Assembly (NCBI GenBank): GCA_904066235.2
Contig: CAJFCV020000001.1
Span: forward strand, 1,674,001 to 1,738,000
Reading direction: 5' to 3'
Length of the DNA stretch: 64,000 nucleotides
DNA from: Bursaphelenchus xylophilus
Taxonomy: Eukaryota; Nematoda; Chromadorea; Rhabditida; Aphelenchoididae
In this document: piece after piece, positions 48,601-60,939 of the stretch
Layout: each line of letters opens with the position of its first letter
Position numbering within the stretch: the stretch's first letter is position 1
Notes under the pieces: model-generated
Told to the model about the DNA's origin: nothing
Seen by the model: the letters and a program-made list of their open reading frames with translations, nothing else
Database searches by the model: none
Program-made: the position numbers and the translations under genes

Positions 48601-51043
48601 ATGCGCGTTCACCTCGATGATTCCACTGATTGGAATTGGGATCAAGATGTTGGCCGTTCCGGCCAAGTTTCCGGTCACTCTGAAAGTTGGAGGGTAAAAT
48701 ACGAAGTGGCTCAAAAAATAGGAGTAATATGTGGAAAAAATAAATTTTTCTAAATTTTTCCGCAAAAAGTATCGAAGAGTGTCGATGAAAACTTTTGTAT
48801 TGAAATTTGCGCTAACTATAACTTTCTTTGCAATATACGTATAATGATGACACCGCAAAAAGCCATAATATCAACTTACCCAACATCCAGATTCTGGACA
48901 GCCAAAACAATTTGATTTGGAGGCGCTGGATAAAGGACAACTCGTTGAGGGCAACGGTAGCGACTAACGTAGAGATTGTAGACTTGAATACAACCATTTA
49001 CCTGAAAAAATTGCGGGTAAAATACGGGATGATGATTTTGAAATTTTGTGAATTTCAGTAAAAGGTGGCAATTTTATTTTGATCGTATCTTTTGATACAG
49101 TTGATGGATCATGCTAAATGATATATCAACTTAACCGTCATGGATGCTATTGTTTGGATAAATCAGTGAAAAAATATTTTATGCCCGAAGGGTTTCAGGA
49201 AAAATAAAAGTCTTCAAGAGCTCGAAAGTTCAAGGAAACAGCCGTTTTTCTTAAAAAAAGTCGTACTTTAGCGCAGAGAAGTTTCCAAAAACCCATATGA
49301 CTGTAAAGCCAAGGTCTTATAGACTATCCTAGTAGATCTTTTAAGAAAAAATATGAATTTCCCGATGAGATATGGCAAAAATAAGAAGAAATGGCATTTT
49401 TCCATATTTTTCAGATTTTTCCAAATTTTTCCTTCGAAAATTCAAGGCCATTTTCAAAAAACTTATAAAGATAAAAAGTAGAGGCCATATAGCCTCACTT
49501 GGTATGACTTTCAAGAAAAAATATTAATTTTCTTACAAGATATAGCAAAAATAACAAAAAAATCGTCATTTTTCTAATATCATTTATATTTTCCAAATTT
49601 TTCCATCAAAAAATCTCAACCTACCTCTGCGATTCTCTGTGTGATCGGTGGGATTCTCGCTTTGCGGATTGCTTGATCCAAAATCGGAGCAATCAAGGCC
49701 GAAGCGTACTGGAATCCACGCGAATTGATCCTCGCCTTGATTCCGGGCCCTCCGCGCACACCTCCCGCCAACAATGGATTGTAGTCCACACTCGAGTATC
49801 CCTGGCCTCCGTAGGCGCCATTAACGCCATTCGCACATTGTCCGCCCGCACAACCACCAGTGGAGGCGTATTGTTGGGTCTGGTAGCCGTGCGCTTTACT
49901 GCCGGTTGCGGATTTGTCTGGAAATTGAAGAATATGAGTAAAAATTACAATAAATTGGTTATATGGTGGGTTCGAGGTTTTCTACATACCATCAGAAACA
50001 AAAAAGGAAAAAACGGCAAAAGTGATCATTGATACTCTATGATACTTTTCAAAATTTTTTGAATTGATCGTATAAAATGTCACAAAAAATCAAATGTCTC
50101 TACCGGACAAATTTTTAAGGCAAAAATTTTTTTCCCACCTTTGGTCATTAACACTTTTGATACTTTTTCCAAATTTTTGTTCGTGTAAAATGTCACAAAA
50201 GATCAAAATGTAGTGAAATTTCAAACAAATTTTTTTTTCTCAATTTTGACTATTGATGCTTTTTGATACTTTTTAGAAATTTTGATGCTTTTGAAGATTT
50301 GACCGTATAAAATGTCCCAAAAAAATCAAATACCTCCACCAAACAAGCTTTCAAAAAAATTAGCAAAAAGCGTCCAAAGTGATCACTGATAGCTTTTGAT
50401 ACCTTTCCAAAATTTTGGTGATTTGAAACATTTGGTCGTATAAAATGTCTCAAAAAATCAAAATACCTCCACCAAATAACGTTTCAAACAAAAAAAGTCT
50501 CATTTCTGATTATTGATACTTTTTGATACTTTTTTAAAATTTTTCAAATTTGTCGTATAAAATGTCTCAAAAAATCAAAACACCTTCATCAAAAGATATT
50601 TCTCACCTTTCCCCGAAGGCTGCGTCGCTTGTCTAAACGATGCCGGAAGGCCTTCAGAAGCGCCCTTCTGATTCAACTGATTCGAATTCTTGATTGGCGC
50701 TTTCTTGCCGGTCTGGCCATTGTTTACAACAGCTGTTTGTTTGTTCAAAGTCTGAAGCTTCATTCGTTCCTGATGCTGCATTAGATGATGCATGGCCTTC
50801 GCCGAGGTCTCGCTGTGCCCATCGATGGTTTGGATTTTGGGCGCCGGCAACGGCGGCGACTTTGCCTGAGGGACATTGCTGTTGCGGGAGTCGGCGTGCA
50901 CCAAAATTGCGGAGAAGAGGAGGAGCTGGAAATTGGAGGACTAATTTTGCAATTTTTGGAAAAGTAAAAATCATTTTTTGCCCGAAATTCCAACTCACCC
51001 ATAAGCTCCGATTTATTGCGACAGTGTTCCGCTGTTGAGACAT
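42636..51043 (-). CDS. BPI/LBP/CETP-family secreted lipid-binding protein with long insert, 930 residues
   Basis: Secreted lipid-transfer or lipid-binding protein. Exons in gene order: 51043-50999, 50925-50607, 49917-49625, 49001-48880, 48679-48448, 47917-47519, 47410-47285, 46719-46468, 45851-45472, 44777-44482, 43994-43870 and 42839-42636; all phases close. The signal peptide is residues 1-26, split by intron 1. Residues 27-160 are low-complexity Gln/Asn/Ser-rich. The BPI-type N-terminal helix region is PGIKARINSRGFQYA (179-193), followed by PITQRIAEV, and a beta-barrel part with Cys pairs (NGCIQVYN, SRYRCPQ, RVASCQAY). A Pro/Ala/Gly-rich segment with paired cysteines (CPSTCG, CSGCPSS) fills about 385-585. 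The second BPI-like half runs from about 597 (LATITTQLLQSYA in character) to the end, with FHILEHALHIESDF near the C-terminus. Typical family members have about 450-500 residues. NRF-5 of C. elegans is a known nematode member of this family; orthology is not shown here. Confidence 0.85.
42880..43790. repeat. 83-bp tandem repeat array in BPI-family intron 11
   Basis: About ten units start near 42907, 42991, 43074, 43158, 43241, 43324, 43408, 43491, 43574 and 43657, plus a diverged one near 43751. Each has GCACAGTGCAAAATGG, GAAAAGATCCGCACGGTGCA and GCGATCTTTTTTGCACTGTG. Confidence 0.95.
44974..45127. mobile_element. type A MITE in BPI-family intron 9
   Basis: Full-length, GTCTGTCGGGAAAATAATG to CCCGACAGACTG. 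Confidence 0.85.
45350..45400. repeat. duplicate of the exon 9 end inside intron 9
   Basis: GACCTACCCCGCCTCTCTCT occurs here and again at 45464-45483, where it spans the true exon 9 donor. Confidence 0.75.
45888..46368. repeat. three GACATTTTATACG / CGTATAAAATGTC hairpins in BPI-family intron 8
   Basis: Hairpins near 45888-45951, 46024-46088 and 46170-46234, about 140 bp apart, with a single arm at 46351. Confidence 0.75.
50020..50600. repeat. ~120-bp tandem repeat in BPI-family intron 2
   Basis: TCGTATAAAATGTC-type words recur near 50067, 50182, 50302, 50434 and 50551, each preceded by a TTGATACTTTT word and most followed by ACCTCCACCAAA, which on the gene strand resembles a donor site. 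Confidence 0.75.
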
Positions 51044-51363
51044 TTTTAATGTAGAAAAGAAATACCCGGTTCAATGCATGTAACAAGTCAACAAAGAAAA
51101 ATATAAAAATGAAGCTGGAAATAGATGAGAATTAAGAGTCAACCCGCAGGGTAAAAACGCGGAAAAATAGGGTATCAAACTCGTCAACAAATAAAATACA
51201 AAAAAATTTATTTTTTGAAAGAAAAAGGGTCCAGAAAGAATACCACAACTCTGTACAACATACTCCCGTACAACGAAACCTCTCTATAACAAACATTGCC
51301 GGAGGTCACAAGAGTCAATGTTCGGCCAAAATTCGCCGGCGTGGACCGAAACGCTTGTATATC

Positions 51364-51513
51364 GGTCTGTCGGGAAAAAAACGGCGGATCGTCGCGCCTC
51401 GGAATCGCCCATCATCGCTTTGCGACTGCAAGCCGCGGATTGGGATTTGGTGCGCGACAGCGGCGAGGCGAGACATTTTGATGCGACGATCCGCCGTTAT
51501 TTTTCCGACAGAC
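51364..51513. mobile_element. type B MITE, full length
   Basis: GTCTGTCGGGAAAAAAACGG to CCGTTATTTTTCCGACAGAC. Interior TTTGCGACTGCAAGCCGCGG; the best reference for type B. Confidence 0.85.
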
Positions 51514-54500
51514 TGATATAACAAATGATTTTTTTAATCTTTTGAAACTTGTTCTACAGAGGCTTGCAGCAAAATGCAATTTTAAGTCATCAAAATATTG
51601 GAAAAGTGGACCGCAATAAAAAAAGAACAGTCATCCTCGGACTTTTACTTTCCTCGCGCGCCAAATGAGACGTGAGATTTGTGTTCTCGATGAGTGAGGA
51701 TCGGCGAGGTGTCGCAGCCCTTTTTCCAACGCACCTCAGACTTAAACTGGTTTACCTTCGGGCGGTGATTGATGTCTCGGCAAACGGGGGTGTGTCAAGG
51801 AGGGAAAAGGTGGTTGCATTTTTGCTTGGAGACTTGGTTGATAAAGCAGGGCCTCTCTACAACAAACTTCCGCTCAAAAGAAACCCATCTCTGACAAATA
51901 TTCTCATATATAGTGGAGTTAATCCCAGGCAAAACTGAACCTTTGTATAACGAGACCCTTCCACAACAAACAAATTCTTTTCTGGACCTTTTCAATTTTT
52001 TATGCAAATGATTGAATGTAATTCCTGCAAGTCGGGAGTAGTCGTACTGCCAAAAACATTACTAGTCCTTTCGTACAGTCGCTGTGGTAACTTTGGAAGC
52101 TTACATTGTTCAGAAAAAAGTTGGGGTAAGAGCGACAGCCGAAAAAAACCTACTGCACGGTGCAAGAAGCAAGAAATTGCACAGTGCAAAGCGAACTTTT
52201 GTTTTCGCACAGTGCATGTTGCAAAAATCACTATAGTGGCTTTAAGAACGGACTAGTTGAGCCACTGTTCCTCGCAACAAAGCCCGTCTATAATAAACAC
52301 TCTTATTGGTAGAATAGGGTAAATTCCAGGCCAAAATGAACCTCAGTACAACAAAATCCTTCTGTAACAAACAAGTTTTTTGGTCCTTTGCGATCCGTTG
52401 TGCAAAAGTTTGGATGTAATGCCATCATGCTGACAATGGTCATACTCCAACAGCATTAGAAATTCTATACATCAAATCGCAAGCAACCATAAAAAAATTG
52501 TCCGTTATAGAAAGGTTTGGCAGTGGAGAGGTTTATTTTAGCCTACAATTGGCCGTAGGGCGTCCAAAAAGTTTGTTATAAGAGATATTTTGTTCTATGA
52601 AAGTTATTTTCCCAAAACGTTCAATATGTCAACATTTCAACCCTACAACAACTACCTCTACTCCAAAGAGCCCCAATCTCCAATTCCCAAAAAAATCCAA
52701 GTTACCCAAAAGTCATCGCCTTATATAGCCGTACGTTTCGTCTTATTCATGTTATTACAATCGATCCCTTGATCACTGGCGCCTCAGGTATTCGTAGTCG
52801 GAAGCAGCCCGAGCCTCATATCCCACCAAAAAAAGGATTGTTTAGCTTTGGGGTTTCAGTTGATGATTGCGCAAAACTTGTTAGCCACTAATTGGGAAAA
52901 TAAAAAAAAATGTCGCGCCGACAAATTGAGGGTTCAGAAGAAGTGTGAAGACCAATTTAGACATGACTTTTAAAATGGCATGCTGTTTTTTGAGACGCTT
53001 CTTAAGGCGGGGTAAAATAGACGAAAATGGGGGATAAATTGGAAAAGAGTTTGTGCGAACAAACGTATGATCTATTTTTAAAATGCTTGGAGATTTGGGC
53101 ATGTAAATAAAGAAGTGTGTACACAAAGGAGAATTGCCAAAAAGAAAGAGTTTATAATTTTGACGAAACTTGGCCCAACAAAGATTAGAATTTCATTGAG
53201 AGATTTAGCATGCATACTAGCATATCCGCAAATTCGTTGGAGAAATTTCGGCGGCATGCACTGTGTGAAAACAAAAGCTTAGATTGCACTATGGAATTTT
53301 TGCTTTTTGCACCCTGCAAAGGGCTTTTTTGGCTGTTAAACTTCATGGACGAATTACTATACCTAAAAACTCCCCAAACGGGGACGAGGCCATGCTAATC
53401 CTTTTGCAAAGTCATCAAAATAAATCTTTGCTTTTGCGACATGCACTGTGCAAAAAAGTTCACTTTGCACTGCGTTCTTGCTTTTTGCACCGTTCACGAA
53501 GCTTTGTCGCTCGCACCCTGACTGTTTATGCACAGTGCAAGCGCCAAAAATCACTTCAGCGACTTTACGGATGGACTAGTAGCGCAAAATGCAAAACAAA
53601 TTTTCTAAAAGGGGAAAGCAGAGTAAACCTAAAGATTGTTCCTGGGCCAGGTCAGCCCAAATAAAATTTAAAACAGAACCGGCCGAACACTTTTGGCACA
53701 CGGACCTGGATGGTTGCACGGCCGGATGACATGTATAATTGTAAGTCAAATTGTGCAGTACAAAGTTTTTACACCCCTACAAGTTTTTGTCGCAAAGTAT
53801 TTTGCCATCGAGCATAATGCAAAGAAGACATGACAAGAGTTTCGAATCCGCCCGTGTGTCCAAAGATTTCTTTTCAAAGGAAAAAAATCTCTCCTAGACC
53901 TTATAATTTCATGTCTATATCGGTTTACTAACATTCTTTTTTGAATGTCAAACAAAGGGTTGTATTGACCCTTTCGACCTAAAAATCTCGATAGTTTTTA
54001 CAAAGTGCGAGCTAAAAATCTTGGATGGGCCTTAAAAGACTATAAGTTTAATTCTTCGCAACTCTCGTCAAACCCCACTCTCCGCGCTCGCGGTAGCCCC
54101 GCGCTAAATTGAAAATGAAACTTTTCAACCGCCCTTAAAACGCCGTGATCCTCGTTGACATCCCACAAGTAGTCGTTTACCAGTTCATCCCATCGCTGCT
54201 CCCTTCACCCGCAAAATTAGAGATCACCCGAACGCAACGTCGCTGCGCGCCGCCATAAATATTATGATATAACTCTTTCGGCGCACCGCTAAACCAATTA
54301 CCGGCTTCTGAAGGTGCGCGCGTCGTGAGGTAAACGCGTTTTCGCCCCATTCATCGTTGATCCCCCCTCGAGTTGCTTGGAGTGTTCGGTTTCTTTTTTT
54401 TTGGGATGTCTGGGAATCGTTGGGAGAAGCTTTAGCCTCTTTTTTGGAAGGTTGATAAAGACCGAGCTCCACAGGAACTCGTGAGTTATGGAGTTGCAAA

Positions 54501-54581
54501 AGGTGGCTTACCTCAAGATTGATGAGAAAATGAGAGGCGAAGTCGCAGGATTTATCGAGATTTTTGTGGATCAAACAGGAT

Positions 54582-54640
54582 ATCAGTCTCTGTCGGGAAA
54601 ATAATGAGCACTTTGTCGTAGCGAAAATCGCATCACCGCC
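54582..54640. mobile_element. type A MITE, left half
   Basis: CAGTCTCTGTCGGGAAAATA with the start of the type A interior. Confidence 0.65.
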
Positions 54641-54663
54641 GAAAAAAATTAATGAATTTTTTT

Positions 54664-54713
54664 CCGCAAAAAGGATCAAAAGGTATCCATGATAACTTTG
54701 GATATGTTTTTGC
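54664..54713. repeat. GTATC hairpin, degenerate
   Basis: AAAAGGATCAAAAGGTATCC then ATAACTTTGGATATG. Confidence 0.5.
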
Positions 54714-54989
54714 GTTTTTTTCTCTGCATGCTCTGCTTATACCTGAAAATACATCGAAAATATTCAAGGGTTGTGTGAACAAGAGACTATGAAAAATGAT
54801 GAGACAATCAGCGAAAAAACTCTTTTTTTTCAATAATTTCTAGGAGTCTGTCGGAAAAATTTTAGGCATTCTGTTGATGTCCAAAATGATAGAATAAGGT
54901 TCTTCTTTGATTACCACAAGATTTTTTGATGACTAAATTGTTAGAAGATGCTTCCAAGGCCTTTGCAATGTTTAAAAAGTCCCAGATAC

Positions 54990-55138
54990 CAGTCTGTCGG
55001 GAAAATAATGAGCGCTTTGTCGCATCAAAAGTCGCATCGCCGCCAAGAAAATGAATTGCGCCGTGGCAAATACAAAATAAAAAAATGCTTTTCACGGCGA
55101 TTTTCGATGCGACATGGTGCTCATTATTTTCCCGACAG
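54990..55138. mobile_element. type A palindromic MITE
   Basis: Left end intact, right end CATTATTTTCCCGACAG without the last bases. Confidence 0.82.
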
Positions 55139-55232
55139 TAATTTTAGAAAAAAATTTGTAATATACCTATGTTACAGTAATCCTAGAACAAAAATTGAAA
55201 TTTTTTCTGTGTTTTTTTTTGAAATGCTGTAC

Positions 55233-55270
55233 TATCATTCTGTCGGGAAAATAATGTGGATTCCTTGCAA
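55233..55270. mobile_element. type B MITE left end fragment
   Basis: CATTCTGTCGGGAAAATAAT then GTGGATTCCTTG. Confidence 0.6.
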
Positions 55271-55852
55271 AGAAATTCCAAAAACAGGTTTCCCCCCTCC
55301 CCAATTTCATTGATTTTAATCCCCATCTTCCCCCAATTATTCGACCCACAGTTTAGCCCTACATCCATAATCATCAGTCAAGGAGTTTCATTTATCCGTT
55401 GGTTAGTTGCAGGTGCGCGAAAACTCGTTTCAGCAGCGATGAGTCACGTGGATGTGGTAATCGCGCGGATCTCTCCCTCTTTCCCCCCAAAAACTACCTC
55501 AAAAGGAAGTTTTTTTCGACCGCAAAGATCCCTTCGAGGCATCACTTTCACTTATTCGTCTTTTAGTTGGCGATTTCGAAATGTCGGTCACGCTTATGTG
55601 ATCAAAAATGAAGGACTTATATGTATAATAATTCTGGATTTTGGCGAGTTTAGGGAATGTGTGAAGGTTAAATTGAAAATTCAACAACGCAAAGTGCAAT
55701 GCTTGGACCATGATGAAACCTTGGACAGATTTACTAAAGAAGTGTCCCAAGTGCGACGCATAAAAAATTTAAAAAATCAAAAAATAAAATTTGAAGAATC
55801 ACATTGTTTGACACTATCAGTCTGTCGGAAAAATAATATGGCTTTTACCATA

Positions 55853-55998
55853 TCAGTCCGTCGGGAAAATAATGTGGACTTATCGTAGCAAAATTTCTTA
55901 CTTTGCAGCACGAATCTCCAGCCGTGGCTAGCCGTCGCAATGCGACGATGGGCGACCGCAAGGCACAAAAAGTCCCCATTATTTTCCCGACAGACTGA
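55853..55998. mobile_element. type B MITE, full length
   Basis: CAGTCCGTCGGGAAAATAAT to ATTTTCCCGACAGACTG. A second left end (55817-55838) lies just before it. Confidence 0.82.
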
Positions 55999-56084
55999 TA
56001 ATAATCATAGTTGTGAGATAAAAATTCAATTTTTTGGGTCAAGTCTCACTTTCGTCCTAAAAAAATCAGAAAAATCACGCTAGT

Positions 56085-56280
56085 TTACAGGGACTAGCGT
56101 GATCCCAAATGCGACGCTCAGATTTTTTTTTTAATTTATACACACGTAAGGCAGAGGCAACATGTGAATTTCTAAAAATTTTAGCTTGCGCTTTGCAGGC
56201 GCAGTCAAGATGTTCAACGATCTTTGCGGGCGCGAAACTACGCAAAAGGCGGAGAGCGGCCAGAGAGAAGAGAGCACAGT
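56085..56280. mobile_element. truncated CAGGGGAAGT-family copy
   Basis: ACAGGGACTAGCGTGATCCC, ATGCGACGCTCAGATTTTT and TTCAACGATCTTTGCGG; cut by the next element. Confidence 0.6.
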
Positions 56281-56464
56281 GGCAAAAAACGTACAATTTT
56301 GCATCCAGGAAGTATAAAAAATGCAGCAAAACACCTCCCTCTCCCAGTGAAAAAACTTCGATTTCAAAAGCGATACTTTTTGGGAGATACTTTTTGCTGC
56401 ATTTTTTTATACTTCCCGGATCCAAAATGATACGTTTTTTGCCACTGGATCAGGTCCGCCACTG
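56277..56464. mobile_element. GCAAAATGCTTCCC-family copy
   Basis: CAGTGGCAAAAAACG to CAGGTCCGCCACTG with palindromic interior. Confidence 0.7.
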
Positions 56465-57299
56465 TATTTTTTCCAATTCAAGCGGGAAAGAATTGATTTC
56501 TTTCTGCTCAGAAAAATGACGTTCTAAATTTTTTCCAGAATTTTTAAGACCAATTTTGTCATCCAAAAATTCTCCCGAAAGAATTTTGATATCAACAAAT
56601 CCTTTGGTCAATCAATAATGTATGGCCGAAACGTCTAAACGGTTCAGGAAATGCGCTGGATTGACGTGCGATGTGTGTGCAAAATTTAAAGAATATCTAA
56701 GCATTGATCTTCGCACTTTCCCTTGTCAATTTGAAAAAAAATCAGATAATAACAAGACTTATTTCCCTCAAAAAATCTTCCCCGAACCTCATTCCTTAGG
56801 AGGTCGAAATTACATATAGTAGTAATAATACAGCTCCCCGCAATTTGGACGGCTCCGCTAATGACATCGTCCATTTATCGGAATCCGTCAAGAAGGTGGA
56901 TCTCGAGCTCACTGAGTCATTCAAAAAAAAGAATACAAAGACAAAGGGAATTTCGGTGACGTCAGCGGCTCGTTGACATAATGACTTGTTTAATGGAGCG
57001 AAGCAAACGGGGGCTTTTCAACGATAAATCAAAAAAAAATTGTGGACAAGGAGGATTTGAAAACAAAATTTAAAAAAGAATTTCGATAAATTTTGGATAG
57101 ATGAAAGAGAAATTGAAATTTTTGGGACATATTCGGCAGTTTTATCAGTGTGTCGGGAAGATAATGAACACTCTTTGGCATCGTCGAAAAAAGGGATAAA
57201 ATTTTGAATTTTTTGAATCACAAAGGTCATATTTTCACTAAATCTGACAGTCGCCGTTTACATAGAGCACGCTCTAATTCCTGATTGTATATTGAAAGC

Positions 57300-57620
57300 T
57301 CTCAAAGTGCAACGCTCAGACTTTGATGAAATTTGCCATAAAATTTTTACGGGAAAACTTTCATGTCTATTTCTACCATAGAAGGAAATCCTTCCACTAA
57401 AAACAAAATTTTTCCTCGCGGTACTTGCGAAGATATGGTTAAAAACTGTTTTTCTTTCTGACCGCTCTCCGAGTTTCACGTGCTCTCTCGGCCGCAAAGA
57501 TCGTTGAATATCTGGGCTGCAGCTGCAAAGCCCGAGCTAAAATTTTCAGGGTTTGATATGTGGCCTATGCTTAATGTGTGTGCAAAATTTGAAGCAAATC
57601 TTAGTGTCGCACTTGTGACC
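57300..57620. mobile_element. CAGGGGAAGT-family copy, ends worn
   Basis: AAAGTGCAACGCTCAGACTT at the left and CTTAGTGTCGCACTTG at the right, with the usual interior. Confidence 0.65.
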
Positions 57621-58345
57621 TTATACATCCTATATATTCAGCGTAGATGACCAAACATTTTGAGTGTGGGGTCACTATGTAAAAAATGTCTCTTGGTCCC
57701 CCCGTGCCATTTTTTTTCTTGTGACTCCGGCCTGGATGGGGTACTCCCTTATCCCCCTCCCACTTTAGCTACGCCCCTGAACCTGTAGTTATACACTCGC
57801 CTTATAGCCCTACCCTTCCCTTGTAGATTTACCTCAAGTTTTATTCAAAAACAAAGACTCAAAAACGCATACTTTCCCCGGTAAAACAAGTATCTTACAG
57901 CAGCTATTATTCCGGTTTAATCACCCTTTATCCATCTCCTCAGCTAAAAGTTTCGCGGATTCACTCAAACCCTCTCCTCTGCCTTGTACTAATACTGTTA
58001 ATTTTTACGTTGATGTCTTCGCTGCGGCTCTCTCCATTCTTTGATCCGCAAAGAAAAAAGTTTCCGTGTTTCGCCTAACGGCGGGGGGTTTTGCGGCGGA
58101 TAAACGACAAGAAGGTCAAAGTCACGGCGTAACCGAATTATTGCGCGTGAACTCGATGAAGAGCCGCTGAACTCTCTGCGTACTTTCGGAGAGGCGTCGA
58201 AAAATTGGGAAAATAAGATTTTTATGATTTTTTGAGAGAATTTTACAAACTAGAGACTATAAAAAATGAGGAGGGCGGTCAGAAAAAAAAAGTTTTTTGA
58301 CTGCGTCTTTGCAAAATTTGCGTTGAAAAAAACAGTTTTTAGTGT

Positions 58346-58489
58346 CAGTGTGTCGGGAAAATAATGAGGAAAATGTCGCTGAGCCTATCACTTCGCTGAA
58401 TTGAAAAAAATTGATTTTGCCGCGACACTATTCATTTTCTCGTGCGATTTTGGATGCGACAGAGTGCTCATTATTTTCCCGACAGACTG
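58346..58489. mobile_element. type A palindromic MITE
   Basis: CAGTGTGTCGGGAAAATAAT to TTTTCCCGACAGACTG. Confidence 0.85.
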
Positions 58490-59346
58490 ATGCGATAAAA
58501 CCTCGGTATAACAAATTGTAAAAGACCAAAAAAAAAGGTCTTCGTTGTACACAAGCTCATTATGGTCCAAAAAATCTGTTTTTGGTGCTTTGAAATTGTT
58601 TGTTATAGGCAGGTTTTGTTCTACAGAGGCTACAGTCCATTACATAGAATGTTTTTTTCCTCTCAAAAATTCATCAAACAATTTTGTTTCTTTTTAAATT
58701 TTTTCCAAATTTTCGATCAAAAGATCATGATTTTATCAGAAAAATACGAACGACAGATCACAAAGGGATCTTCGAAATTCGTCAAAGACGAGTAACATTC
58801 CTTTACGCAGTGAAACAAAGAAAACTTTTTTCTCCAAAAACTACAAACCCGAAGAGATCCGACAAAATTAGTGCGAAGGAAATCCGAAAAGCTGGAGAAG
58901 TGCAAATTAACTCATTCTGTTGTTACAAAACATGTTGAATCAATCAATTATAGTCATAAGTAGACTTAGGGGTTCGCCAGAAACCAATAGAGCAAGTTCG
59001 GAAAAAGTCGACGAAATGTCACAAAAATTATTGGGAAAAAAAATTTTGCGGGATTGGATGGCAAACGCATCCGCAATAACGTATATTGTCATTTGTGAGC
59101 AAAAAAATGTCATCCGACGTTTTTCGCGACATCCGATCGAGTTTGAGAACCCGAAAGGGCGAGGATAAGATGTTGAAAAAGTTTTGATCAAAGAGCGGAG
59201 AAATTGACGCAATCGGAGATCGGATTAAACATCAGGACGTCCCATCCGGCGAGACATCTCGTATAGAACCTTTTCTTTACTTGATAGACTCAATAGTAAC
59301 TTGGAACGGAGACAAAAATTGATTTACTATATTGATTCAACCATAT

Positions 59347-59420
59347 CAGTCTGTCGAGAAAACAATATGGATTTGTCGCAGCAAAATGTCTCGCCTAATC
59401 GCCGTCGCACACCAAATCTT
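59347..59420. mobile_element. type B MITE, left half
   Basis: CAGTCTGTCGAGAAAACAAT then GGATTTGTCGCAGCAAAATG. Confidence 0.65.
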
Positions 59421-59526
59421 CAAAATCGCACGAAAAATGCATTATATATAAATCCAGCCTTTTTTGAATAGCTTTATGGACCTTTTGGCCATGAATCCAA
59501 CTTTCTGGCCTACCGGACGAGATCTG

Positions 59527-59673
59527 TCATTTTGTTGGGAAAATAATGAGCACTCTGTTGCATCGAAAATCGCATCGCCGTCGGGAAAATGTATTGCATT
59601 GCGGCAAGATCAAATTACTTTTCATGAGCAACCCGATCAGCTAGATTGCGCTCATTATTTTCCCGACAGACTG
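59527..59673. mobile_element. type A palindromic MITE
   Basis: Left end worn (TCATTTTGTTGGGAAAATAA), right end TTTTCCCGACAGACTG. Confidence 0.8.
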
Positions 59674-60939
59674 ATAGTAATCGCCAAGCCAATATCACCT
59701 CAAAAAATTGCAATTAGTGAGCCAACCAGCCTCTACATGCTAACACATTGCCATAGCAAACTATTTCACGTCCACTAAAAAAACTGCGCTCTATCCTCCC
59801 CATTGTCGCCGCAATGTCTACAAGTAATGCCCTCCGCATACGTGACTGCCAATCCCATTGATCCCACTGATTTTTATGCGAAACCAGATCTGTATCATAA
59901 AACATGTAGCAAATAGAGGCGCTCGTCCCCTCCCTTCTCCCGCACACAAGACAAAAGCCTCGAAGCCCTCGAGGCACGGCGAAAAAGTCATCAAGAAAAT
60001 TATACAGAAATATTTGTAAATCATAACACTGGTCGTAAAATGTTTTTCCGACGACGACGAAAAAAACAATTGATCCTCTGCGCGCTGCGCAATCGCCGAA
60101 AATCGCCGCTGGAAACACGAGCCCCGTCAGAATGGAGTCATCCTCGAATGGGAGGGTATAAACACACCCCGAGGGCTTAATAGGCAACGTTCAGCAAGAA
60201 TGCGATCGTTCGGAAGCGGGCGAGGGAACGGTTTGGTTTCGACAAGAAGACGGATGTCTATAAGAGGAGGATTCGCGCGGATAGAAGGTTTGTTTCTCCA
60301 TGAATTTAATTCGCTGACCTTTGAGGAAAGGTTCAAGATGTAATGAGACAAACTCATGCTGAAAATGTCTATGAAAATAGTTGAAAGACCAGAAAAGTTC
60401 AAGTAGCTAGGGAATTTTCATAGTTGTCAATTCCGCTTTTTTCTTCTCGAAGAGCGGTCGGTTTTCCTGTCCACCCATGCCATCGCTGGCAAAAAAAAGC
60501 TTCGCCCAAGACAGTAGCCATAAATCACAATGGACTTCGGGTCCTCACGGTCAACGTAAGATAAGTTCGAAGCGTCGAAACGAAAACGTAACCACATGAT
60601 GTGGAAACGAAAATGTCAGCTTTGCTCAGTATGAACTAAGAAAAGGATGGGGGAAGGTGGGAAGATCGAGTATTGGATTGGATACCTCCGTATACACGAC
60701 AATTTTGCCGCCCATGAATGAGATGGATCTATGATTTTCGCAAACACCATGACCAGCGATGAAAGCATCTTATACTGACTAACAATGGAAAAAAATTGTG
60801 ATCCACTCCATGCTTTTATCATGTGGTTAGTGTGAATAAATTGAAATTGGGAATTTACTATACTAGATGGAGTTCCCGGTGCTTACAAGCGGCCAAAATT
60901 AAAATGTAAACCCTTAATTTTTCAGAGATAAAGATGTAT

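Noticed and set aside
59714..60187. 157-residue minus-strand open frame
   Set aside because: Mixed hydrophobic and polar sequence without domain or flanking splice sites, overlapping a more plausible plus-strand reading and the end of a MITE region.
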